64,000 nucleotides of DNA, taken from Clostridia bacterium (GTDB taxonomy: Bacteria; Bacillota; DAOUPZ01). This document shows, piece after piece, positions 1-7,538 of this stretch. The translations under genes and the position numbers were made by a program. Below the pieces are notes generated by a model. The model ran no database searches. It was not told where the DNA came from and saw only the letters and a list, made by a program, of their open reading frames with translations. Every line of letters starts with the position of its first letter. Position 1 is the first letter of the stretch. Location of the stretch: contig DAOUPZ010000021.1 in NCBI GenBank assembly GCA_030625885.1, forward strand, positions 1 through 64,000, written 5' to 3'.

Positions 1-201
1 AACTTTTTCGTTACAGTTACCAGCGTTGTTAACTGCAATACCACCGTAGAAATCTAAGTATGCATTACCTTCTGAATCATAAATGTACATATCTTTAGCT
101 TTTACTGCTACGAAAGGCATCCGTGGATACGTTTCGATCATGTACTTCTCGGTCAATTCAATAACTTGCTCTTTTGTTAAACCTACATCTTGTAATTGCA
201 T
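1..201 (-). CDS. Class III aminotransferase, N-terminal fragment
   Basis: The first 67 codons of a gene that runs off the left edge. The translation contains the pattern of a PLP fold-type I class III aminotransferase N-terminus (acetylornithine, ornithine or 4-aminobutyrate type): residues such as YPRMPFVAVKAKDMYIYDSEG, followed by YLDFYGGIAVNNAGN. These enzymes move an amino group from an amine or amino acid to a 2-oxo acid. The start at 201 is chosen because a GCAAAGGGGGA Shine-Dalgarno lies eight bases upstream. The frame stays open about 44 codons further upstream to an ATG near 333, but that stretch lacks family similarity. The PLP lysine is outside the window, so substrate cannot be guessed. 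Confidence 0.85.
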   Translation of the reverse strand, partial: MQLQDVGLTKEQVIELTEKYMIETYPRMPFVAVKAKDMYIYDSEGNAYLDFYGGIAVNNAGNCNEKV

Positions 202-575
202 AATAAAAATCCCCCTTTGCAAATTTGAACTTTTACCTACACATAAACTTAAGCCCTCTAAAAGCTGGCAAAACCAAACTGCAGAACGAGAACCGCACCT
301 CCTTTCTGACACTGTTTTAATTTTTTTATTCATCAGACGGCTTTTCACCCTCTGTCGAATACATTGATAAAAGCTAAAACTAAATTAGTATGATATATAT
401 AAATCAACAATCAAAATATGATCTACAATTATAAGGCACTTAGGTATTCTACATACAGTATTATAATCCTTCTAAAATTTAAAAAAATTTAAACTTTTTT
501 TAATAATTTAATAATAATAAAAAATTACCAGCACAAAAGCAAAATCCGTCTTTTCACATCTATTATTTCATCATA
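202..575. other. Intergenic region upstream of the aminotransferase
   Basis: About 370 bases without a convincing gene. On the minus strand there is a second strong AAAGGAGGTG motif near 298-306 but no start codon at useful spacing behind it. The left-most 150 bases are very AT-rich and presumably hold the aminotransferase promoter, which I could not place with confidence. Confidence 0.4.
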
Positions 576-617
576 CCAAAAGAAAAGATGCGTTTTAAAA
601 CGCATCTTTTCTTTTGG
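576..617. terminator. Perfect palindromic terminator overlapping the methyltransferase stop
   Basis: A 42-base perfect inverted repeat (arms CCAAAAGAAAAGATGCGTTTT and its complement), with A-rich and T-rich arm ends so that it can work in both directions. The stop codon of the methyltransferase gene (595-597) lies in the middle of it, so the last codons of that gene are one arm of the hairpin. Confidence 0.85.
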
Positions 618-1743
618 GCGGCCGCGGCCCAAAATATTGATAATAATCAACTCTAATTTTGCCGTTATAGAGTTTTCGTTTTTTTGTAGCCGGTTTACCA
701 AAAAACCGTTCAAATTCCGGATAAGATGTCAGGATATAGTAAGACCATGTATCCAGATTGCTAAAAACTTTGCCCATCCCTCTATATAATCTTTCTATTT
801 CTTTTAAATTTCCTAAACGTTCACCATACGGTGGATTACAAATAATCTTGCCATACTTTTTCTTAGATCGAAGGTCTGAAACGGGCATCGCTTGAAAATG
901 AATCAACTCATCTACCCCTGCTTCATAAGCATTTTTCCGCGCCATTTTAATCACTTCATTATCGATATCGGTTCCTATAATCTCTAAGGTTTTATCGTAA
1001 TGCGCTAGATCATGCGTCTCTTTTCTTGCCTGACGCCATAAATCTCTAGGCAGCGTTGGCCAATGCTCTGAAACAAATTCGCGATTCATACCTGGTGCAA
1101 TATTTTGACCAATAAGTGATGCCTCAATAGGGATTGTCCCCGATCCGCAAAGAGGATCTATTAAAATGGTATCCGGATGCCAGCGAGATAATAAAATTAA
1201 TGAAGCCGCTAACGTTTCTTTTAAAGGTGCATCACCAGCAGCCTCCCGATAACCTCTCTTATGCAAGCCAACGCCACTCGTATCAATCGTCAAAGTCGCA
1301 ATATCCTTTAATAAAGCAACTTCAATCTTGTATAAAGGCCCTTTTTCTTCAAACCATTGACAATGATATTTTTTTTTCATACTTTCTACGATTGCTTTTT
1401 TGACAATGGCCTGACAATCTGAAACACTAAATAATGTGGAGTTAACAGACTTCCCTTCCACAGGAAAAGTTGCATCTGATGGAATCAATTCAGCCCAGGG
1501 AAGCGCTTTAGTTTGCTCAAAAAGTGATTCAAATGTCGTCGCTTTAAATTCTCCTACTTTTAGTCGAACCCGATCTGCCGTCCGCAGCCAAAGATTACAG
1601 CGACAAATAGCACTTTCATCTGCTTTAAAAGTAACTTTCCCATTTTCAACCGTCACATCTTGATATCCTAAATCTTTTACTTCTTGTGCTACAATTGCTT
1701 CTAAGCCAAAAGTAGATGTGGCAATAAGTTCTACTTGTGCCAT
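595..1743 (-). CDS. THUMP-domain class I RNA methyltransferase (RlmL/YpsC type)
   Basis: A 382-residue SAM-dependent RNA N2-guanosine methyltransferase of the RlmL-N/YpsC family, which acts on 23S rRNA. A THUMP domain covers about residues 45-155. The Rossmann methyltransferase domain follows, with the SAM-binding DPLCGSGT at 196-203 and the catalytic NPPYGERL motif at 303-310. Length is normal for the family. The frame begins with a GTG at 1752, but ATG at 1743 sits five bases behind the GTTAGGTG ribosome site and gives the usual MAQVELIAT start. It is a single-gene unit ending inside its own terminator. Exact target base is inferred from the family only. Confidence 0.92.
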   Translation of the reverse strand: MAQVELIATSTFGLEAIVAQEVKDLGYQDVTVENGKVTFKADESAICRCNLWLRTADRVRLKVGEFKATTFESLFEQTKALPWAELIPSDATFPVEGKSVNSTLFSVSDCQAIVKKAIVESMKKKYHCQWFEEKGPLYKIEVALLKDIATLTIDTSGVGLHKRGYREAAGDAPLKETLAASLILLSRWHPDTILIDPLCGSGTIPIEASLIGQNIAPGMNREFVSEHWPTLPRDLWRQARKETHDLAHYDKTLEIIGTDIDNEVIKMARKNAYEAGVDELIHFQAMPVSDLRSKKKYGKIICNPPYGERLGNLKEIERLYRGMGKVFSNLDTWSYYILTSYPEFERFFGKPATKKRKLYNGKIRVDYYQYFGPRPPKRKDAF

Positions 1744-1891
1744 AAAATTCACCTAACCTTTTATGTTTTTAATTAACTTGACTATTTAGTTATATCCAAT
1801 TATTAATGGTTAAACACACGATCTTTCAGTGGAAAGCGGAAAGGTCGAAGCTAAGGCTGCTGAAAGGGAAAATCAAAAGATTTTAAAAGAT

Positions 1892-1920
1892 AAAACCTTA
1901 GACCTCAAGGCCTAAGTTTT
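1892..1920 (-). terminator. Terminator of the proline symporter gene
   Basis: On the minus strand AAAACTTAGGCC and GGTCTAAGGTTTT pair around a short loop and are followed by T-rich sequence, 27 bases after the putP stop. The stem has a mismatch and a bulge. Confidence 0.6.
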
Positions 1921-1946
1921 TATTATGTTATGATAATCCTTTAACC

Positions 1947-3434
1947 TTATATATTACTGGTTTTAACACTTTCAAACTCTTCAATTATTTCATCACTTGG
2001 CGCTTTATCTAAAAGACTAATCACAATAATGGCAAGTGTAGAAAGTATAAACCCTGGAACAATTTCATAGAGTTCAAAAATACCCCCATGCAATCTCTGC
2101 CATATTAACACGACTAAACCACCCACAATCATACCACCAAGCGCTCCATTTCTCGTCATTCTCTTCCATATCAGCGATAGTATAATAGCTGGACCGAAAC
2201 CAGCACCAAAACCTGCCCAAGCATATGAAACAAGCACCAACACCGAACTATCTGGATTTAATGCCAGTACAAAAGCAATAAGGGCTACTGCTATGACTGT
2301 GAATCGACTGACCCAAACTAACTCTTTATCACTTGCTTCCTTTCTAAATAACGCTTTATACATATCTTCCGTTAAAGCTGAAGCCGTAACCAAAAGCTGA
2401 GAATCGGCTGTACTCATGATCGCTGCTAAAATGGCAGCTAATAAAATTCCCGCTATTACAGTGGGAAAAGTTGTATTCACCATGACCATAAACACTGTCT
2501 CAGCTGCATTTCCTTCTAATACATCCGTCAAATATACTTTTCCTACTATTCCTACAAAAACAGCTGCTGCCAAAGATATAGTAACCCATACCATAGCGAT
2601 TATTCTTGCTTTTTTAATCTCATTAGATGACCTAATGGCCATAAAACGACATAATATATGCGGTTGACCAAAATAACCAGGACCCCATGCCAATAGCGAA
2701 ATGATAGAAATGACTGATAATGCGTTTCCATCAACCGTTGTAAACGGATTTAATAATTCTGGATTTAAGATATTGATGGCATTAATGGTTTCGCCATACC
2801 CTCCTAGTAATTGCATACATGTAATCGGTACAATTAATATGGCAAAGAACATTAACATCCCCTGAAAGAAGTCTGTCCAGCACACTGCCATAAATCCACC
2901 TAAAAATGTATAGGTAATGATTACCAAAGTGCCAACAGCCAAAGCATAAATATAAGACATGCCAAAAACAGTACTAAATAACTTACCGCCTGCAACCAAT
3001 CCTGAAACCGTATAAATCAAAAAGAATACTAGAATCAAAATAGCTGATGTCACTCTGAGAACTTTTGATTTGTCCTTAAATCTATTTTGTAAATAAGACG
3101 ATATCGTGATTGAATCTCCAGCGATTTCCGTATATTTTCTAAGCCGCTTCGCAACAAACTTCCAGTTTAAGTAGGTTCCTAAACCCAATCCAATTGCAAT
3201 CCATATCGCTTCCATCCCACTTCCATACGCATATCCCGGCAAACCTAATAATAACCACCCGCTCATATCAGATGCTTGGGAACTCAGTGCAGTAACCCAA
3301 CTGTTGAGTTTTCGATTACCTAAAAAGTATTCCGCTAAATTTCCTGTTTTTCGGTAATACATTAACCCGATAGACAACATAAAAAGTAAGTATACAACAA
3401 ACGTAATGACAATGCTTAAACCATGACTGCTCAT
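1947..3434 (-). CDS. putP: Sodium/proline symporter
   Basis: A 495-residue member of the sodium:solute symporter family (SSS), full length and close to PutP. It has about 13 hydrophobic segments, and the early PutP signature with YFLGNRKLNSWVTALSSQASDMSGWLLLGLPG around residues 35-67. It imports L-proline with Na+. The ATG is eight bases behind an AGGGAG ribosome site. The gene stands alone, behind a T-box leader (3525-3762) whose apparent specifier is CCC (proline), so expression should rise when uncharged tRNA-Pro accumulates. This regulation and the substrate call support each other. A proline-betaine or pantothenate carrier is a less likely alternative. Confidence 0.93.
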   Translation of the reverse strand: MSSHGLSIVITFVVYLLFMLSIGLMYYRKTGNLAEYFLGNRKLNSWVTALSSQASDMSGWLLLGLPGYAYGSGMEAIWIAIGLGLGTYLNWKFVAKRLRKYTEIAGDSITISSYLQNRFKDKSKVLRVTSAILILVFFLIYTVSGLVAGGKLFSTVFGMSYIYALAVGTLVIITYTFLGGFMAVCWTDFFQGMLMFFAILIVPITCMQLLGGYGETINAINILNPELLNPFTTVDGNALSVISIISLLAWGPGYFGQPHILCRFMAIRSSNEIKKARIIAMVWVTISLAAAVFVGIVGKVYLTDVLEGNAAETVFMVMVNTTFPTVIAGILLAAILAAIMSTADSQLLVTASALTEDMYKALFRKEASDKELVWVSRFTVIAVALIAFVLALNPDSSVLVLVSYAWAGFGAGFGPAIILSLIWKRMTRNGALGGMIVGGLVVLIWQRLHGGIFELYEIVPGFILSTLAIIVISLLDKAPSDEIIEEFESVKTSNI

Positions 3435-3465
3435 CTTTTCATCTCCCTGTATTTAATAATTATCT

Positions 3466-3510
3466 ATAATTAAGCATAAGCATAAGAATGACACGTTTTT
3501 CATTCTTGCT
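3466..3510 (-). other. Additional hairpin between T-box and putP
   Basis: On the minus strand AAGCAAGAATG and CATTCTTATGCTT can pair around a ten-base loop, between the T-box terminator and the putP ribosome site. It lacks a following T-run. It may protect the mRNA or tune translation; its role is unknown. Confidence 0.4.
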
Positions 3511-3524
3511 TACGGTTTAAAAAA

Positions 3525-3762
3525 AACAAAAAACTTCGCCCTAAATATCCTTAGGGACGAAGTTTATCCGCGTTACCACCCTTATTAACTAATTATAAAA
3601 TCAGCTCTCTTAAGAAACATATAACGGTATCACCCGTCTAGATATACCTGCGTTTAATCTAGAAGCTCCAAGCCGGGTTCAATATTCAGAGGATCAGAAA
3701 TCTCTCAGCCCCGGATTCCCTCTCTTAAGATCATAAATATCTACTATCACTTTTCTCAGCTA
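3525..3762 (-). promoter_or_regulatory. T-box riboswitch, apparent proline specifier, upstream of putP
   Basis: Minus-strand leader with the T-box antiterminator sequence AGGGTGGTAACGCGG (3568-3582), followed by a terminator whose arms are ACTTCG.CCCTAA and its complement (3533-3563) and a T-run. Upstream are Stem I features: an AGTAGA near 3741-3746, the AGAGAG region and a loop. The GAA that commonly precedes the specifier (3678-3680) is followed by CCC (3675-3677), a proline codon. Known mechanism: uncharged tRNA binds specifier and T-loop, favouring antitermination. The proline assignment is by position and fits the downstream symporter. Confidence 0.9.
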
Positions 3763-3918
3763 TTTAAATATTATGTATCATTGTCTAATATATTGTAATA
3801 AATATGCAATTGTTTGTCAATTAATTTCCTTAAGTAAATTTTATTCCATTCCGCCAGCGCCAATTCAACCGGCATAAAAACACAACCTAAGTATCTACTT
3901 AAGGAAAGTACTAAAATC

Positions 3919-5094
3919 CTATGATACTAAACTTGACAAAACAGATACCCGTACAATAATACCCTGAAGCCGCTCATTTTCATCAAGAACAGCAATGGGA
4001 TATTTCCCCTCCGTTGCATAAGGTATGAGGTCCTGCAAGTAAGTATCCGGATTTGTTGTATGATAATCATGAATCAAAATGTCCTTTAATTTTCTGTTCT
4101 CCTTAACCGCCTTAATTGCATCATCAATTGTCACAATACCTTGTAATTTTCTATCTTTATCCACAACAAATACGCTAGAAATACCACTTTGTTCCATTTC
4201 TTTAATAGCAATCTTTGGCCCATCTTTCATGGAAATAATCGACGAAGGCTTGAACATAACATTTCTAGCCTGCAGAATTTTTGTGCGATCAATATCTTGA
4301 ACAAAGTTCTGTACATACTCATTAATTGGATTTGCCAAAATCTCATCAGGCATACCGATTTGTTCGATAATACCATCTTTCATAATGGCTACTCGATCAC
4401 CTAATTTAAAAGCTTCATTGATATCATGAGTGATAAAAATAATTGTTTTTTTCAAGTCAGACTGCAAATCTAATAATTCCTGTTGCATCTCTCTTCTAAT
4501 CAAAGGATCTAACGCACTAAAGGGTTCATCCATTAGAAGAATATCTGGATCATTTGCTAAAGCACGAGCAAGCCCTACTCTTTGCTGCATACCACCACTC
4601 AATTCATTAGGATAACTATCTGCCCAACCGTCTAATCCAACCGTATCTAGAGTTTTTTTCGCAATTTTATATCTTTTCTCTCTGGAAATCCCCTTAATTT
4701 CTAACCCATAAGCCACATTATCCAGAACTGTCCGATGTGTAAAAAGGCCAAAATGTTGAAATACCATGCCTACTTTCTTTTGTCTATATTCTCGTAATTG
4801 AGCCTTATTATATTCTACAACATTTTCTCCATCAACATAAATCTTTCCATCTGTTACTTTATTCAATAGATTAAGACAACGAATCAATGTCGATTTACCA
4901 CTACCCGATAAACCCATAATAACAAACATTTCGCCTTCATTTACTTCAAAAGAAGCATCATTCACACCTACTGTATGCCCGTTTTCTTTAAAAATTTTCT
5001 CTTTGGAAACACCATTTTTTACTTTCTTCAAAACTGCTTTCGAATTACGCCCAAATATTTTATATAAATTTTCTACCTTTACTTTAACCGTCAT
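3919..5094 (-). CDS. proV: Betaine/proline ABC importer ATPase with CBS domains
   Basis: A 391-residue ATPase of the ProV/OpuAA family, energising uptake of glycine betaine, proline or related osmolytes. Walker A GLSGSGKST is at 61-69, the signature LSGGMQQRVGLARAL begins at 165, and Walker B ends at D189-E190. A tandem CBS pair fills about residues 270-391; in OpuA proteins CBS domains sense ionic strength or cyclic-di-AMP. A GGGGAAGAT ribosome site precedes the ATG. It is the last gene of a binding protein - permease - ATPase operon, 15 bases behind the permease. The reversed gene order compared with Bacillus opuA is noted but not rare. Confidence 0.93.
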   Translation of the reverse strand: MTVKVKVENLYKIFGRNSKAVLKKVKNGVSKEKIFKENGHTVGVNDASFEVNEGEMFVIMGLSGSGKSTLIRCLNLLNKVTDGKIYVDGENVVEYNKAQLREYRQKKVGMVFQHFGLFTHRTVLDNVAYGLEIKGISREKRYKIAKKTLDTVGLDGWADSYPNELSGGMQQRVGLARALANDPDILLMDEPFSALDPLIRREMQQELLDLQSDLKKTIIFITHDINEAFKLGDRVAIMKDGIIEQIGMPDEILANPINEYVQNFVQDIDRTKILQARNVMFKPSSIISMKDGPKIAIKEMEQSGISSVFVVDKDRKLQGIVTIDDAIKAVKENRKLKDILIHDYHTTNPDTYLQDLIPYATEGKYPIAVLDENERLQGIIVRVSVLSSLVS

Positions 5095-5109
5095 ATCTTC
5101 CCCTACTTT

Positions 5110-5970
5110 CTATTCCGGATACTTAAACCTACTTGCTATCCCTTGAGAAACGCGATCAATAATAATCGCCATAAAGACAATACTGATTCCCGAATTAAAG
5201 CCGCGACCAATATCCAGCCGATTAATTCCTATAAGCACTTCATCTCCCAGCCCTTTTACGCCGATCATGGATGTCACAACCACCATAGACAAGGCCATCA
5301 TGGTTGTCTGATTAATACCCGTCATAATAGTCGGAAGCGCCTGAGGTAACTCTACCTTTATTAAAGTCTGCCAAAAAGAGGACCCGTATGAATGAGCGGC
5401 CTCTACCATTTCTTTGGGAACACGGTGAATACCCAAGCGCGTCAATCTAATCACTGGGGGAACAGCATAAATCGTCGTGGCAAAAACACCCGGTACTTTT
5501 CCCATTCCAAAGAGCATAATAGCCGGAATCAGGTAGACAAAGCTTGGCATCGTCTGCATCGCATCTAAAATCGGTTTTATAACAACACTGACCCGAACAT
5601 TGTAAGCCATTAAAATACCAATAGGAACACCTATAAGAAGTGAAAAAACAACGGATGTCAACACAATTGCTAAGGTCATCATCATTAACTTCCAATACCC
5701 AAATGTTCCAATTAAAAATAGTAATACTGCAAACGTAAACCCTGAACGCGTATTTTTTGTCCGCCATCCCACTATAAACACAATGCCTAACACCATCCAC
5801 CACGGAACCCACATTAATAGTTTTTCTATCTGCAGTAAAAATGCTAATACCCCATTAGAAATAGCCTCAAATACATCTCCATAATTAACCGTTAGCCACT
5901 TAACAAAACGCTCTACATATATCCCTAAATCTAATCGTAAAGTCTCAGGAAATAAACTCATAAGCATCAA
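5110..5970 (-). CDS. proW: Betaine/proline ABC importer permease
   Basis: A 286-residue inner-membrane permease of the ProW/OpuAB family (BPD_transp_1). About six to seven membrane segments are seen, with the EAA-loop region EMVEAAHSYGSSFWQTLIKVELPQALP near residues 190-216, where the ATPase docks. It forms the channel for the binding protein upstream. The start is uncertain: TTG at 5970, ATG at 5967 and ATG at 5961 are all possible and none has a strong Shine-Dalgarno. It follows the binding-protein gene after 90 bases that hold a strong hairpin. Confidence 0.92.
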   Translation of the reverse strand: MMLMSLFPETLRLDLGIYVERFVKWLTVNYGDVFEAISNGVLAFLLQIEKLLMWVPWWMVLGIVFIVGWRTKNTRSGFTFAVLLFLIGTFGYWKLMMMTLAIVLTSVVFSLLIGVPIGILMAYNVRVSVVIKPILDAMQTMPSFVYLIPAIMLFGMGKVPGVFATTIYAVPPVIRLTRLGIHRVPKEMVEAAHSYGSSFWQTLIKVELPQALPTIMTGINQTTMMALSMVVVTSMIGVKGLGDEVLIGINRLDIGRGFNSGISIVFMAIIIDRVSQGIASRFKYPE

Positions 5971-6001
5971 CTCATTTCTATAATAGTTTTTCCAGATGAA
6001 G

Positions 6002-6037
6002 ACAAAGTAGTTGGCTTAAAACAGCCAACTACTTTGT
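6002..6037 (-). other. Intercistronic hairpin between binding protein and permease genes
   Basis: Perfect 15-bp inverted repeat (ACAAAGTAGTTGGCT and complement) with a six-base loop, after proX and before proW. It has no clear T-run, so it more likely protects the 3' end of the binding-protein mRNA or only partly terminates, raising binding-protein levels relative to the membrane parts. Confidence 0.7.
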
Positions 6038-6060
6038 AAACAATATCCTTGTTATCTTAA

Positions 6061-7089
6061 TTATTTGAGCGCTGCTTTAACCTTTTCAGCAGCTTCTGCA
6101 GGAACCCACTGGTTCCATAATTCTTCATGTTCTGTTAAAAACCACTTGGCCGCTTCATCCGTATCCACATCATTTTTCTGCATATAGGCCAACGCTTCAT
6201 TTATTAAAGTATTACCTGTTTGATAGTTTTTCAAAAATTCAACCACATCAGGGGCTTTTTCATCAAAATCCTTATGGGCAGCAACCGTACAGGTATTAGA
6301 TGGAAACTCACATTGATAACCATTATTCCATTTTTCATCACTATAGGGCTCATCTGCCAATAACGTCATATCATATAACCCCATAATCCACGTCGGTTCC
6401 CAATAGTACCCAACCCAAGGCTTCCCTTTTTCAATCGCTTGGACAAGAGAGGCAGCTAATGCCGTATCGGAACCGGGATTGAAATAATTGTAGGTTTTAT
6501 CTAATCCGTAATTTTTTACTTTTTCCTGCATGACTTCATCCATGGAATATCCTGATGGCGCCCCATAAATACGTCCCTTTTCCGGTACTTCGGGATCTTT
6601 AAATAGTTCCCAATATTTTGGCAAATCTTTAACAGATTTTAAATCAGGCGCCATTGGCTCAATCCCCCGCTCAGGGTCACCTTTTATGATATAAGTAGGA
6701 ACATAAAACCCTTGGGCATTATCATTAAAGTTTACAGAAAGTTCTAATATGTCTCCCTTATCCCGCGCTGCAAAATAGGATTCACCATAATTTTCCGTCC
6801 ATGTTTCCATCAATACATCTATATCTCCATTTATAACACCCTGTAAAACAATAGGTGATGATCCCGAAACCACATCCGTCTCATAACCATATCCATTTTC
6901 AATAATGAATTGTGCTACACTATTATGAAAGCGGATACTATCCCACTGCGGATCAGCAAAAAGAATCGTTGGTTTTTCTGCATCCGATGTTGCAGAACTG
7001 CCCCCACACCCTGTAATAGAAAACGTTAAAAGAACAAGTAATAAAACAGTTAAAACCTTAGAGAATTTCATTTTTTTTATATTAATCAT
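6061..7089 (-). CDS. proX: Betaine/proline ABC importer lipoprotein, substrate binding
   Basis: A 342-residue OpuAC-family binding protein. The signal peptide ends in a lipobox (TFSITGCGG, Cys near residue 28), so it is anchored to the outside of the membrane. The mature part has the OpuAC domain, including aromatic residues expected for a quaternary-ammonium cage, for example the WVGYYWEPTWIMGLYD stretch. Start at 7089 has AGGAGG seven bases upstream. It is the first gene of the operon, behind a structured leader with a terminator (7273-7430). Substrate (glycine betaine, proline betaine, carnitine or choline) cannot be told apart. Confidence 0.92.
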   Translation of the reverse strand: MINIKKMKFSKVLTVLLLVLLTFSITGCGGSSATSDAEKPTILFADPQWDSIRFHNSVAQFIIENGYGYETDVVSGSSPIVLQGVINGDIDVLMETWTENYGESYFAARDKGDILELSVNFNDNAQGFYVPTYIIKGDPERGIEPMAPDLKSVKDLPKYWELFKDPEVPEKGRIYGAPSGYSMDEVMQEKVKNYGLDKTYNYFNPGSDTALAASLVQAIEKGKPWVGYYWEPTWIMGLYDMTLLADEPYSDEKWNNGYQCEFPSNTCTVAAHKDFDEKAPDVVEFLKNYQTGNTLINEALAYMQKNDVDTDEAAKWFLTEHEELWNQWVPAEAAEKVKAALK

Positions 7090-7272
7090 TTTTCAGCCTC
7101 CTAATTGTTTTATTTAATTCTACTTTTCTTCCATCACACACATTAAAGAGACGAAGTCATATGCTCAGAAATATATTAATAACCGGTTATATTCATCTAA
7201 ATAAAAATATGATGGAATGACAGAACTCATAAAAATATCACTTTATCATCACCTCCCATAAAGTTAAAAATA

Positions 7273-7430
7273 AAACCCCGTGGTATAGCCTCAATACCTT
7301 CCGGGGTGAAAAACGCAAAATAGAATATAGACTTATCTACGAATCCCTTCTACACTTACAAAGTTAGCTTTCACATTAAAACACAAAAATCACCCTGCCT
7401 TTTCCAACATCCTTAATGTATTTACCCCAT
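7273..7430 (-). promoter_or_regulatory. Structured leader with terminator upstream of proX; class unknown
   Basis: On the minus strand a terminator hairpin (CCCCG and GGTAT paired with ATACC and CGGGG, 7276-7306) is followed by GTTTTATTTTT. The upstream AGGGTGA (7390-7396) can pair with TTCACCCC (7303-7310), which would open the terminator. Further upstream are a small ACAT..ATGT hairpin, and a CTAACTT..AAGTGTAG hairpin near 7348-7366. This is the layout of a transcription attenuator or riboswitch. I tried glycine, FMN, TPP, SAM, lysine, guanidine and T-box patterns by eye and none fits. Confidence 0.55.
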
Positions 7431-7456
7431 ATCATTACACCTAAACCTTAAAATAG

Positions 7457-7489
7457 AAAAAAGGAGTCAGATTATTTCTGATCCCCTTT
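7457..7489 (-). terminator. Terminator of the hydantoinase operon
   Basis: On the minus strand AAGGGGATCAGA pairs with TCTGACTCCTTT (two mismatches), followed by a T-run, about 50 bases after the hyuB stop. Confidence 0.75.
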
Positions 7490-7538
7490 ATGAAAACAAA
7501 TATTTATATCTATATATCATACTTTCACACAATGTAAC

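Noticed and set aside
202-335. In-frame extension of the aminotransferase to an ATG near 333
   Set aside because: The frame is open, but the extra residues do not resemble the family and the strong ribosome site is right before ATG 201.
83-367. Open frame on the plus strand, 94 codons
   Set aside because: It lies opposite the aminotransferase start and its upstream region, has no ribosome site and looks like a shadow.
3673-3682. tRNA gene, suggested by GGGTTCAA on the plus strand
   Set aside because: It is the complement of the T-box specifier region; no cloverleaf can be formed.
5447-5812. Cysteine-rich 121-codon frame inside the permease gene
   Set aside because: It is in another frame on the same strand as a clear permease gene and has no ribosome site; composition is that of a shadow.
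7273-7430. FMN riboswitch, suggested by GGCAGGGTGA
   Set aside because: Only this short stretch matches; the other conserved RFN segments are absent.
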